Source: Ashinkailepas kermadecensis
Taxonomy: Eukaryota > Arthropoda > Thecostraca > Neolepadidae
Length of the DNA stretch: 64,000 bases
Assembly: GCA_034440615.1 (NCBI GenBank)
Contig: JAOTOM010005142.1
Coordinates: forward strand, 638,501-702,500
Direction: 5' to 3'
The notes below the pieces were generated by a model. The model had not been told where the DNA came from and did no database searches. It saw only the letters and a program-made list of their open reading frames with translations. Below are positions 24,936 through 35,956 of the stretch, in pieces. The number at the start of each line of letters is the position of its first letter. Positions within the stretch are counted from its first letter, which is position 1. Both the position numbers and the translations under genes were made by a program.

Positions 24936-25173
24936 GAATGATCCGCGAGCCCCCGAGGAGATCCGTGCTCTGTTCCGTCGGCGGTCGGATGTCTCCCGGC
25001 GCTCCACTCGTGCGACGGTGGCTGGGGCACTGGAGCCACCGCCTTTCCGCCTCAGCATGTCACGCAGAACCTTCTCCTTCCGGGCAGCCTCGGCCTGGAA
25101 CCTACTGCCGCCGGCCACTTCCGCTTCTCGGACACGGGGCGAGTTCGTCACGATGCTGAACAACATCTTATAA
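24936..25173 (+). pseudogene. C-terminal remnant of a LINE ORF2, separate family
   Basis: The frame ends with a segment reading RTFSFRAASAWNLLPP, then a variable stretch and a Leu-rich terminus (about 25060-25173). This RR-[TS]-FS-x-RA-x-x-x-WN-x-LP pattern is the usual end of ORF2 in many Jockey-superfamily LINEs. No start, endonuclease or RT domain precedes it, so it is a 5'-truncated remnant. It is too different from the CR1-like copies nearby to be the same family. Confidence 0.55.
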
Positions 25174-25793
25174 ATTGACTTCACGTGTTCGGTTTTCCCC
25201 TGTATACTGTTGTCTTGCCGCTTTCATTTTTGCTCATGTTTGTGAAATGTATCCGACTGTATTCTGACACAAACCAAATATTAATCCATTTTATGGAATC
25301 GGTTTGTTAAATCTCGCAAATACAAAATGTGCATCTATGCTCACTAGGTAATAATGGAAGTCAGTGCTGAGATCCACGATAGATTCATGTCGAGTGCCGC
25401 AACAATTTGTCACCATGGAGTTCTCCCTTGTTTGGCAGGGGGATGTACGCACAACAGGTTTTATCTGGACGATTGGGTCTCCAGTGGGAGTCTTGGCTGC
25501 GTCTATTTTTGGCTCCCACCCGATCCCAGGAATTCCAACCATGGGGGACCGGTAATTGGAGCCGGCGGGGAAGGGGAGGGAAGGAGGGGAGGGGAGCGAC
25601 AGACGCGGTGTAGGAGTTGGGCGTCCGCTTTGACCGCTATCCGGACTGAAGCGACGAAAGCGTTAGGCGGCCAGTCCCGGTGGGTGTTGTTTACTGCGGA
25701 CGATCACTGTGCTTCTACCTCAGCTCTTCTTTTCAGTACAAATGAATATGGCTCTCAGCCAGGCACGTCAGCCTCAGCAGCTTTCGCTAACAT
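25174..25793. other. Unassigned spacer
   Basis: A plus frame of about 150 codons (25354-25809) is open but has no recognisable domain and runs into the LINE tail, so I do not call it a gene. GGGGAGGG-rich sequence lies at 25565-25595. Confidence 0.45.
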
Positions 25794-26120
25794 AGTCATA
25801 AAGTCATAAAGTGTTTAGGCTTAATAAGAGCCACAAGGGCCCATCCAGTTAAGTCTGTAAATAAAAGATACCATAAGCCTGGTAAAAAGGCCCACCCCAA
25901 CAATCACCACATCCTAATGAAACCATCCACCAACATCCCACACACCTATCAATGCCTATCTACCCTAGCTATCCAGCCCTATTCCCTTGATCCCTCTTAA
26001 CACATGTGGATTGAATGCCTTACCAATAATTTTCAAACTGCATCCATGTGGTCAACCTGCTTGAAGTGGTCTGTGCCGTGCACACATACTTAGCATAAAT
26101 CTCACCCCATCCATCACAAA

Positions 26121-26573
26121 TTAGAACTCAAAGACAAGATTTTCTTGTCTAAAAAACTTGTCCACCCTACTTTTAAATACATTCAATGAGGAACTCCCCA
26201 CAACATCAGCAGGCAGCCTATTCCACTGGTTAACAACCCTTTGACTGAAGACCTGTTGTCGCATAACTGTCCTACACCTCAACTTGTCTAACCTGAATTG
26301 ATGACACCTATGTGGTACTCTAAACTGAAGAGCGTCATTCAAATTGACCTGATCTAGGCCTTTAACAATTTTGTACATTTCAATCATGTTCCCCCTTAAT
26401 CTCCTATACTTGAGCGAGTACATATCTAATGCCACAAGCCTTTCTCTATATTCTAAGTTACCTATTCCACTGATGAGTCTAGTTGCTTCGCGCTGCACTC
26501 TTTCTAACATATCTATATCTTTTTCTAGGTAGGGGCTCCATGCTTGTACATAATATTGCAAGTGGGGTCGCAC
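26121..26573 (-). pseudogene. LINE ORF2 C-terminal domain
   Basis: An open stretch of about 150 codons begins with RPHLQYYVQAWSPYL, the conserved post-RT segment of CR1/Jockey-type ORF2. It contains RYRRLRGNMIEMYK-like and FSQRVVNQWNRLP segments and ends in a Phe-rich terminus followed by a stop. A homologous stretch lies at 29112-29455 on the opposite strand. Separation from the RT frame by a shift near 26575 indicates decay, although this segment itself has no internal stop. Confidence 0.9.
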
Positions 26574-26578
26574 ATATG

Positions 26579-27763
26579 CTAAGTACAGTTTTTCATGACT
26601 TCCTTGCTCTTATATATCACACTTCTATTAATGAGTCCCAGCATTCTGAGTGCCCTGTTCCTAGCTGAGATACATTGTTTTTCTGCTTTAAGGTCTTTTG
26701 AAACCAACACACCTAAGTCCCTTTCCTCTTCAATAACATCCAGTTCCCTCCCTCCCATTGTATATCTGAAAGTCTCACCTCCAGACCCCAGATGCATAAC
26801 CTTACACTTGCCATAGTTTAAAGACATCTGCCATTGATCAGCCCACTTTTTAGGTCCTCCAAGTCTAGTTGAATATTTATAGATTGATCACAACTGTTTG
26901 CCACTCCTACCAGCTTGATGCCATTAGCAAATTTGAGCACACTATTCCTCAGCCCTACCTCAATGTTATTCATAAAGATGATGAAGAGAAGTGGCCCTAG
27001 AACAGAGCCCTGTGGTACTCCACTCAGAACATCCTTCCAATCAGATTTACATCCAATTAACACTACCCTTTCTTTCCTTCCCCTCAACCATGCTTCAATC
27101 CAACCTAGAACTTTTCCAACAATCCCATGTTGCTGTAGTTGATAAATTAGCCTCCCATGTGGAACTTTATCAAAAGCTTTCCTAATGTCGAAGTACACAG
27201 CATCCATCCTGCTTTGATTGTCTACTTCTTTAGTAACATTCTCCATGAACTCCAAAAAGTTAGTTAAACAAGACCTTCGAGATCGAAATCCATGTTGAGT
27301 ATCCCTTAAAAGGTTGTGCCTATCAAGATGAATCTGAACATTCTGTTTAACCAGATTTTCTAGTACCTTGCAAACTATTGAGGTCAAGCTGACTGGCCTG
27401 TAGTTCCCTACACACTTCATACTTCCCTTTTTGAAAACTTGGTGCTACATTTGCATTTCTCTAATCTTCAGGCACTTCAGAATATTCCATAGACCGCTTG
27501 AAAATTATACCTAGGGGAGCTGCTAAAGCTTTAGCGCACTCTACTAAGACCCTGGCATATATATAATCTAGTCCAGAAGCTTTATTAGGTTTTATATTCT
27601 GCAACTGCTTTTCTACAGCCTCTGTAGTTATTGTAAGATATTCCAAACTATCACCTGTCATGGCATAGGATTCAGTTGTTTCTATTCTACCAGAATTCTC
27701 TTCAGTAAAGATTGACGAGAATTGCTTGCTTAGGGATTCCACAATATCACAATCATCAACCAC
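26579..27763 (-). pseudogene. LINE reverse transcriptase, frameshifted, catalytic box lost
   Basis: Visible blocks in order are the pre-RT segment ending at SEVPED, NYRPVSLTS, GFRSRRSC, the first catalytic motif DIRKAFDKVPH, GVPQGSVLGPLLF, and the position of the second catalytic motif, where FANG replaces FADD (about 26930). LGVLVSKDL follows in another frame. Frames shift near 27430 and 26835. Loss of both Asp residues at the FADD box abolishes polymerisation in this enzyme family. Confidence 0.92.
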
Positions 27764-27960
27764 TAATTCCCCATCTACCTCCAGTGGCCCTACACTACAC
27801 TTTTAGCCTTACATTTGTAGAAGCTAAAGAATCTCTCAGCATTACTTGCTGAACATTCTCGAGCTAATTTGATTTCAGCCAGACTTTTAGATGCCCTAAT
27901 ACACTTCCTAACTTTATTTCTAGCTATTTTACATGATTTGAGGTTTACCTCAGAGTTAGC

Positions 27961-28893
27961 TTATTTTAGTTTCTTGAATGCCTGTTTCTTTGACTCCAGT
28001 GAATGCTTTACTTCCCTGGTCAGCCATGAAGGGTGCTTAACCCTGGTTAATATAATTTGCCTATTGGGAATGAACCTGTCCTGACCTTGAAATAGTTTAT
28101 CTTGTATCATTCTCCATATTTCATAAGCATCTAAGCCCTTCAATAAGTCTTCCCAATGAATTTCATTCCGGAAGAACCTGAACTCATTGCAATTCCCTTT
28201 AGCAAAATTTGGAATCAATGTCTTATTGGTTCCTACACTTCCAACATACAATGAGAAGCGTATAATGTTGTGATCACTATTACCAAAGGTCTCTCCTATG
28301 TTCACATTTTGTACAAAGTTTTCCTCATTAGTAAGCACAAGATCTAATATTTCATTTTCCCTTGTAGCTTCATGTATAATTTGAAAGAAGAAATTTTCCT
28401 CGAAACAATCCATGAAACTTCTTCCTGATTTGTTTAGACCTATAGTTTTGCTTCCCAATCCTGTTATGTTGAAATCCCCCCACAAAACAGTTCTCTCCTG
28501 TACTCTCCTACTTATCTCTTCCTGCATCAACCTATCCATGCTTTCATTCTGGTCTAGATGTCTATAGAATGCCCCAATCCTAAATTTTGTTCCATTCCTC
28601 AGAATTATATCTCACCACAAGGACTCCACTGCTTCATTATGTATACTATCCTCTATGGAATGACATTTCATTACTTGTCTGATATACAAGAGTATACCTC
28701 CTCCTATCCTTGCCTTCCTTTGAAAAGTATGCATGTTGTAGCCTGTCTGTCAATTCAAATTCTTGCAAGTTGTCTCCAAAAATGCTTTCATTAACCCATG
28801 TCTCTGTTATGCATACCAAATCTAGCTTTTCAGACAAGATATATGCATGCAGTTCCCCAATTTTGTTCCTAACACTTCTGGCATTGACATAAA
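27961..28893 (-). pseudogene. LINE apurinic-type endonuclease, frameshifted
   Basis: The minus strand opens with NARSVRNKIGELHAYI (about 28887-28840), then LVCITETWVNE with the catalytic Glu. After frameshifts it continues with a GAFYR segment, VLWGDFNITG (about 28480) and NSDHNIIRF (about 28265). The Asn/Glu, GDFN and SDH motifs are those of the exonuclease-endonuclease-phosphatase fold that nicks target DNA in CR1/Jockey LINEs. The part from 28539 to 27961 is one open frame; the N-terminal part is broken. Confidence 0.9.
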
Positions 28894-28965
28894 AACATGA
28901 TAAACTATTTCTTTCCTTGCTTGCAAGACTTCTCTCTTTATCAGCTTCATCCGCCCATGACCTGC

Positions 28966-29110
28966 CTAGTTTCCCTGTTTTCTATTGAGAGACTCTTCAT
29001 ACCTATTGCTGAGCAATTCTACTCCTCTCTTGCTCAAATGTAACCCATCTAATGCAAACATTTCAGTCCTCCCCAAGAAATCCACCCACAAATCCAAGAA
29101 CCCCACCCCA
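28966..29110 (-). pseudogene. C-terminal end of a LINE ORF1 esterase-like domain
   Basis: The minus frame reads through FLDLWVDFLG and FALDGLHLSKRGVELLSNRY to a stop near 28966. The D-G-L-H motif followed by S-x-x-G-x-x-x-L is the usual C-terminal catalytic block of SGNH/GDSL-type esterases, which occur in ORF1 of many CR1 elements. Only this last part remains; the frame continues into the neighbouring inverted copy only by chance. Assignment rests on the short motif and its position upstream of ORF2. Confidence 0.7.
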
Positions 29111-29787
29111 AATAGGTAACTTAGAATATGGAGAAGGGCTTGTGGCATTAGATATGTACTCACTCAAGCATAGGAGATTAAGGGGGGACATGATTGAAAT
29201 GTACAAACTTGTTAAAGGACTAGATCAGTCAATTTGAATGACGCTCTTCAGCTTAGAGTATCACATAGGGATCATCAATTCAGGTTAGACAAGTTAAGGT
29301 GTAGGACAGTTATGCGACAACAGGACTTCAGTCAAAGGGTTGTTGATCAGGGGAATAGGCTGCCTGCTAATGCTGTGTGGAGTTCCTCATTGAATGTATT
29401 TAAAAGTAGGGTGCACAAATATTTTAGACAGGAAAATCTTGTTTTTGAGTTCTAATTTGTGATGGATGTGCTGAGATTTATGCTAAGTAAGTGTGCAGGG
29501 CACAGACCCCTTTAAGCAGGCATGGATGCAGTTCGAAAATTATTGGTAAGGCATTAAATCCATATGTGTTAAGAGGTATCAATGGAATCGGGTTGGATAG
29601 CTAGGGTAGATAGACATTGATATGTGTGTGGGATGTTGGTGGATGGTTTCTTTAGGACGTGGTGATGGTTGGGGTGGGTCGTTTTACCGGGCTTATGATA
29701 TCTTCCATTTACAGACTTAACTGAATGGGCCGTTGTGGCTCTTATTAAGTCTAAACACTTTACGACTGATGACTTTATGATATTGAA
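29111..29787 (+). mobile_element. CR1-like LINE 3' fragment in head-to-head orientation
   Basis: This plus-strand fragment contains the ORF2 C-terminal domain (from GNLEYGEGLVAL at about 29115 to the stop after 29452), a 3' UTR homologous to 25860-26120, and a terminus with CTTATTAAGTCTAAACAC and TTTATGAT near 29785. One base is missing near 29228 (GATCAGTCAATTTG versus GATCAGGTCAATTTG), which introduces a stop. Its translated similarity to the 25.8-kb copy is high but clearly imperfect, so it looks like a separate insertion. Confidence 0.92.
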
Positions 29788-30083
29788 TATCGAAACTCAC
29801 CCGAATAAAGGTCTAGCTGCGATGATGACAGGTCGGCATAGGAGATATGGAAGAACGCAATTTCCGGTGTCGCCGTGGCGCACGGGACCGTGACGGCGGC
29901 AAGCAATCCCTGGAAGCGCAATAACGCGTGTCGTCCAACCGGCACTTGGGCCGCCTGACGCACTTTGATGGCCGCATGCAAATGAAGCTTCCCGGGCAGT
30001 TGTGCAGTTATTACAAGCGGTCGTCAGCGCCCGCCGCCGTCGAAGGGGTGCAATGAGCTTATGGACGGCACGTGGCCTCTAGC
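29788..30083. other. Unassigned spacer
   Basis: No gene or repeat is recognised between the LINE tail and the 83-bp array. Confidence 0.45.
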
Positions 30084-30640
30084 TGCGTCCGGTGAGCTGC
30101 CTCCTGTTGCGTTGGGTGAGCTGTTGCCGTCAGGTGAGCTGTTGGATCAGCTGAGGTTCCTCCTGTTGCGTCGGGTGAGCTGCCTCCTGTTACGTCGGGT
30201 GAGCTGTTGCCGTCAGGTGAGCTGTTGGATCAGCTGAGGTTCCTCCTGTTGCGTCGGGTGAGCTGACTCCTGTTACGTCGGGTGAGCTGTTGCCGTCAGG
30301 TGAGCTGTTGGATCAGCTGCTTCCTGTGCGTCGGGTGGCTGTTGGTGGGTGGCTGTTGCGTGGTGGTTGGTCCTCCTGTTGCGTCGGGTGGCTGACTCCT
30401 GTTACGTCGGGTGAGCTGTTGCCGTCAGGTGAGCTGTTGGATCGTGGCTTCCTCCTGTTGCGTCGGGTGAGCTGACTCCTGTTACGTCGGGTGAGCTGTT
30501 GCCGTCAGGTGAGCTGTTGGATCAGCTGAGCTTCCTCCTGTTGCGTCGGGTGAGCTGACTCCTGTTACGTCGGGTGAGCTGTTGCCGTCAGGTGAGCTGT
30601 TGGATCAGCTGAGGTTCCTCAGGTTGCGTCAGGTGGGCTG
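30084..30640. repeat. 83-bp minisatellite with internal subrepeats, about 6 copies
   Basis: The unit contains TTGCGTCGGGTGAGCTG, CTCCTGTTACGTCGGGTGAG, TGCCGTCAGGTGAGC and TTGGATCAGCTGAGG. The 14-bp motif CGTCGGGTGAGCTG recurs within each unit, so the array grew from a shorter repeat. Copies around 30320-30400 and 30445 carry deletions. Confidence 0.93.
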
Positions 30641-33600
30641 TTGCCGTGACGCAGTCATCGCCATGGCTGGCGTTAGGTTATGTCCAGTGGGGTCGGTGTA
30701 CGCCGTGGTGGGTAGGTTAGGTCCAGTGGGGTCGGTTTACGCCATGGTGGGTAGCTGGTATGTCAGGGCTCGTCAGCTTCCTCGGATGTGTTGCGCTCAT
30801 AACTAGCCTGTTAGAAGTACATCAGTGGCTAAAGTGAAATGTCTACAAACTCGATGACAAGGACGTTTTATGCTTTGTAAGCAACGTCTTAGGGCGGCCA
30901 GGTACCGGGCCGGTTGGAGTCAGCATAGCATAGACTTGCGGGTAGAATTCTTGCACCGGTACTGGAGAAGATGGGGGTGAGCACACGGTGCCCCACCCGG
31001 TGTGTTTGTTTGTTTGTTTGTTGTTGGCCGTGTCTCCTTAATGTTTGGAGGCATTATCTTGAAACCTGGCGATGCTTCTTAGATGTCTTCTTTGACATCG
31101 GATTTAATTTTAATCTTTATTGTTTGATCAGGGATAGATCCTGGAGCAAGTCTTCTGAGGTGCATTCCTTAAATTTATCTGGTTCTGTCACATTATAACA
31201 TACTTCACTTTTACCGTCTGTATCTGCCAAAACATTTTTCCATTCTTCACCAAACTTGGCAGGCAATGTTGAAAGGCCATCGGTTGCATGACGTCAGAGT
31301 TCGAAGGCCTTATGCTTACCAGTGAAGCGCCGAGGGTCGGTACGAAAGGGATTTTACCGTTGAAGTGGTCCTAATTGTAGCCAATGAGGAAACATAGAGC
31401 GACATAAAGGATTATGGGAGGTAGGGAAATGTTTTGAGAATTCGGGGAAAAAATAGCCCGAGCACTTCTTGGTAACTTTTTGGAAGAATGACGAAGGAAG
31501 ACAATTTTCTTCGGTCGTCTGATTCCAATGGCTTTGCAATAGGTGGCACAATGCAGAGCACCTGAACGCTACAACTTAAATGTTCATCAGGGACGGATGT
31601 AGAGTGGGTATAGCTAGGGGCCAAGCCTGATTCTGTGAGCACATAGTGTCATTACAAGTGAGTGTTATTCCCTCATACATGAACAAAATGAAGATATTTA
31701 GCACACGTTTCGGGAGTCTAAAAATAATTTGGTGGCCCAGAGGTGACTACAGGCGAGTTGTTCGGGAGGCATGTTCTACCAATATCGGTCAATATCTGTA
31801 TATTCACGCGTTTTCTCCAGTTATGTCCAGAAAAAATGGCGCATGGCGTTTATGTGAGCTTTTGCTTTTCTGAAATCAATTTCCTGCCCAAGGGCGATTC
31901 CAGGGAATGACAAAATGAGTAAGGTATATTTGTCCAACTCTGTATTAATTTGCAGTGCTTGCAGCATCTAATAGGTGCCTGAAAATTTCAGCGGGCATCC
32001 TAACATCTCCGAAGAGTTTTTCACATACATTACTACGAAGGGCCGTGCCATGTAACGGTTTTCTTCGAGATGTATTTTGCTTCAATTAGCCATTTTAGGA
32101 CCTCGCTAGCTGGGCCAGAGTGAATGTCGAAACATAACTGACAGCTACCTTCCAGCCACGGTAGGGTAGAAGATGATGGTTAGGTTAGATTCGGTCTGCA
32201 CTCGCAATGGGCTAAGTTAGAACTCCCATCCTGATGTCCCTGGCTTCGCTCTCTGAGGACAATTTTGATGACGCACGTGCCATTCCCGAACTTTTCAAAA
32301 TTAGACTTGAATCTGAAATGAGGGTGATATTTGTTCACCATTATCTCGAACAAATTTCTTACTTTTTCCAAACTTCTGATTTTGCCTTTATTAAAGTATG
32401 TTACTATGTCAATTATCTATTAAATCTGAACATTTTTAGCTGAGGACAGCATAGCTCTACTTCTTAAAATTGGAAGCATCATAAGGAAACACGCTGATTG
32501 CATGACATTCCGACCAGGCCACTTCACCCTAGGAACATAATGCTTGTTTAAATCGGTGCATAGGTTAATCACATGTGTAAAATTCATCTGTGTGATATTT
32601 TGGTACCTCTATGCAACTATCAAGGAGCAATGGTCTCGATCAACTTGGAGTGGTCACCCGTCAATGGTTCTGTTCGAGGCCTGAAATCCAGTGATGACTA
32701 TTTCACATTATGCAAACCTATGCATTTGTTTTGTTCACTTTTATCTCGAAATTTTGACCAGAAAAAAATTGACGTCGCCAACTTGTAACCTAAGTTCACG
32801 TGACTTACTTTGACGCACCGGAATCTCCGAACTCCGCCCAAAATTAAAATGTCAAGTGTCATCATTCGAAGCAGAACAATGGCGCATTTTCTTCATCCTT
32901 GAATTCGTGCATATGGCTAATTGTTAGGCCTCTAAGGACGGAAATCACAAAGTGTGGCCAAATTGTGCATTTTTATACGTAGCCAAGCTACTTAGAATAC
33001 CATTTCTCGACATTCCCCAGCAATTCGAAAAAAATATCAAAGATTTGGAATGGAAATGTCACATTAAAAAAAAATATAGAAACATGAACGCTTCCAAACT
33101 TTTGAGTTTTCCTACTTAATCCGTCGATCGATGCGCTTCTCTTTTCTGTCTGAAAATAATCCAAATTTCCGAAATCCTATTTGAAAAATATGTCCCTAAA
33201 ACCATAAAAACCTTACAGAGAAATGCACCATGTTATCGCACGAGCTCCGCTCCGTTGTAGTCCACTGCACGGCAGCAGGAGCGCCCTGTGTCTCTAGGAA
33301 AGCTCTGTGCCTCTTGCCGCGGTAACTGATGGCTTGCTGTGCTGTAGCTGGGCTGGCCTAAGCCAGGTGATTATTGCATTATTTGTATGTTAATTGAGGA
33401 TTATTACTTTAAATTTATTATTTATACTTAGTTAATTATTTCTTTTTAGTTCATTATTTATTTTTAGTGATTATCATTATTATATTATTAAGTGATTATT
33501 GCAAGTTGCATGCTTACGTAGTACATTTCGAAGTACCACGTTGCAGACTGCTTATATGATGAAGCTTCTTAGCTTCCCCAGCAACTTGTAAGCGGACAAT

Positions 33601-34130
33601 GCCCGGCGGTGCATGTCTACGAAGCTAACTCATATTTTGAAATATATAGTACCACTTCGATAATGCACAATTTTACTGTGCTTTTCAGGTGCCAGATTGT
33701 GAGCCTATGTGCCACGTACCATGCTGCCCCCGGGTTTGTTCGTCTATGCTGGTTGCTGCGCCACTTCTTTAAAGGAAAAGCGGCAACTCTATTTCACGCT
33801 GAGGTTATCTCGGCGGCCGGCCCTCTCCTTCCCTCCCCCCCCCCCTTCCCATCTGCGCCTCTCGCTTTTTAAACATGCCCCCTGCGCTCGGAGCAACTGC
33901 CTGCGCGATTCGATGTTGCTGATACGGGACAAGTCTAAGGTTTCCCTACATGTCATACATGTGGATTGTGCTATATGCAATTACATTTTGTTTGTTTTTC
34001 GGGAAGGGGGGATTTATGTCGATGATGAAAGGCTTTATGGTATTGAAATATTTGATGAACCATGTATGGTGACTACTCGAATAACATATTCGAGACATAT
34101 TGAACATATTGAAGAAATTGAATATGTTTT
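30641..34130. other. AT-rich unassigned region
   Basis: No gene is recognised in about 3.5 kb. At 30665-30750 there are two copies of a GTCCAGTGGGGTCGGT-containing unit. About 33361-33500 is very AT-rich with ATTATTT repeats. Poly-C lies near 33828. Open frames such as 33709-34137 are short and have no domain. Confidence 0.5.
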
Positions 34131-34443
34131 CACTTAGATATAGAAGGCTGAGAGGAAATCTCATCGAGGTTTTTAAATTTGTTCATGATCAGGAACAGGG
34201 ATATCTCAGGGAAATGTTTGAATTTAACAGAAATGATGCAATTAGAGGTCATCAATTCAAAATTAAAGTTAATCACAGCAGGACAAGGTTAAGACAGTCT
34301 TTCTTCACCAACAGGGTAGTAGAACACTGGAACCAGCTGCCAGGAACCATTGTCAGTAGCAACACACTGAACATCTTTAAAAACAGCATAGACAATCATT
34401 ATAAGAATAGGGGGCTTGTTTTTCTGTATTCCAGGGAAGGTTG
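34131..34443 (+). pseudogene. LINE ORF2 C-terminal domain, diverged copy
   Basis: The open frame reads SLRYRRLRGNLIEVFKF, then GHQFKIK, FFTNRVVEHWNQLPG and NTLNIFKNSID to a stop at 34443. These blocks align with RYRRLRGNMIEMYK, HQFRL, FSQRVVNQWNRLP and SLNVFKSRVD of the 26.1-kb copy. No RT precedes it. It is open to its natural stop, which suggests it is not very old. Confidence 0.88.
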
Positions 34444-34467
34444 ATCGACAGGGAGGAGATGGAAGTT

Positions 34468-34965
34468 GGGAGGAGTTTGTAATTGCTGAGTGTGTTATGC
34501 AATAGCAAGTGAGTCTCTTATTAAGTCTAAACGTTTTATAACTTTATATAGGGTGTACCTAGCAGTGGATTCAGCACCTTCCTTCGGGATGTGATACTGA
34601 TGAGATTGTCTATGGTAGCACAATGGGTATGATGGGAGGAGTTTGTAATTGTTGAGTGTATTATGCAATAGCAAGTGATTCTCTTATTAAGTCTGAACGC
34701 TTTATGAATTTGTGTGGGGTGTTCCTAGCAGTGGATTCGGCACCTTCCTTCGGGATGTGATGCTGATGAGATTGTCTATGGTGGCACGATGGGTATGATG
34801 GGAGGAGCTTGTGATTGTTGAGGGTGTTATGCGGTAGCAAGTGAGTGGTGCTAGATAGGCTGGGGTATATAGCTTCCTAGGAACTTGGGATAAGGCAGAT
34901 TGGGGTGAGAGTATGTACATTTCTAGTACCTTTTCTAGATAGGCTTAACCCAGATGGGCCCCTGT
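34468..34965 (+). repeat. 166-bp triplication of a LINE 3' UTR
   Basis: GGGAGGAG at 34468, 34634 and 34800 marks three units spaced 166 bp apart. The first two include a CTTATTAAGTCTRAAC..TTTAT motif resembling the true 3' terminus (about 34519 and 34683), followed by CCTAGCAGTGGATTC and CACCTTCCTTCGGGATGTGA. The third is truncated and leads into the terminal motif at about 34970. Confidence 0.88.
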
Positions 34966-35000
34966 GGCCCTTATTAAGCCTTAATACTTTATGACTTTAC

Positions 35001-35525
35001 TTGTATATCCACACCATGGTCATTCATGAACTATGTACTGTACCTCAAAATCTTTTATCGCATCGCGAACATAAAGATCCGTTTGTGGCACCAGTGTAAC
35101 ATACGCTTACATTTGTCGTCGTTAACTTTTACGGTTTTGTGGACTAATTTTGTTCGTGATTTTGAAACTGGACTGTGTTGTGCTCGAGACGAGGAAGCGC
35201 ATCGGCCTACAGCTCAAACGATCCAACTTCAACACTTCGACAATCACGATTTTTCCAAATGTAAAAATGTTGTCATCTTCTTTATTTTTGACGTCGTTTT
35301 CTTGGAATTCATTGGTAATACATATAAATGATAAATTAAGTCCACTGAGCTACTATTCAGAAGTGCACAAATTGCTATTTTAGTCGGAACAAACTGAAAA
35401 ACTGGCAAAACTTATAATTCAACCATTATTTTTAGATATAATGGAACATGCCTCATTTATTTTTTCTTCGAAATATAGGAGTTCGAAGTAAGTGCTCCTC
35501 TCTAAGCCTACCGCAGCTGGTAGGT
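35001..35525. other. AT-rich unassigned spacer
   Basis: No gene is recognised. A plus frame of about 100 codons (35026-35331) has no known domain. Confidence 0.45.
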
Positions 35526-35735
35526 AGGCAGGGGCGTTGTTTCATATACCTTTGGGAGGGGGAGGGGGACATATGCCCCCTCAATATTTGCTTTTCCCCG
35601 AATAATTTCAACTTTTAACATGGGACTCTATGGAGTGTGCCCCCACCCACCAATCCATTTGGGCATGCCCATTGCCCTCATGTATTTTGGGCCTCCCCAA
35701 TACTTTTCAGAAATTAACACCCGTATAGGTAGGTA
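35526..35735 (-). mobile_element. Possible degenerate transposon-derived repeat, CCCC/GGGG rich
   Basis: The segment has a GGCAGGGGCGTTG edge, a GGGAGGGGGAGGGGGACATA tract followed by TGCCCCCTCAA, then TTAACATGGGACTCTATGGA, TGTGCCCCC and GGGCATGCCCATTGCCC. This style of C-rich 'high-copy dispersed repeat' edge is common in animal genomes. I cannot define termini or a target-site duplication, so the class is uncertain. Confidence 0.3.
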
Positions 35736-35956
35736 TTAGTTATCTTTTGCCATCCTGCCGCAGGTGGTGATGGCTGATTTTGGTTGATCTTGGTTGATCT
35801 TGGCGATCTTGGTCTTGGCGTAGGTCATGGTGTAACCCCGGGCCGTTGTCTTTCGGCTGAATCTAACCTTCCTCATGTAACCTATTGCGGCAACTTGCAG
35901 AACATAACTCCTCACCTAACCTACTGCAGCTGGATGCAGATGAAGCTACCGCGGCT

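Larger units (their letters stand above)
25794..29110 (-). mobile_element. 3.3-kb CR1-like non-LTR retrotransposon, 5'-truncated
   Basis: On the minus strand, in order: the end of ORF1 (esterase-like, about 29110-28970), ORF2 apurinic-like endonuclease (about 28893-27961), reverse transcriptase (about 27763-26580), C-terminal domain (26573-26121), a 3' UTR of about 330 bp, and a terminus of two TTTATGAC octamers. ORF1 esterase, APE endonuclease plus RT, and the octamer tail fit the CR1 group. Several frameshifts and a mutated catalytic box show it is inactive. Its truncated 5' end meets an oppositely oriented copy at 29110/29111. Confidence 0.93.
34131..35000 (+). mobile_element. CR1-like LINE 3' fragment, second subfamily
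   Basis: The fragment begins in the ORF2 C-terminal domain and ends in CTTATTAAGCCTTAATAC and TTTATGAC, the terminus shared with the other copies. Its protein is much more diverged than the 26.1- and 29.1-kb copies are from each other, so it represents another subfamily. The 3' UTR is expanded by a 166-bp triplication. Confidence 0.88.

Noticed and set aside
25354..25809. A 151-codon plus frame as a gene
   Set aside because: It runs into the LINE terminus, has no domain, and overlaps other open frames of similar quality.
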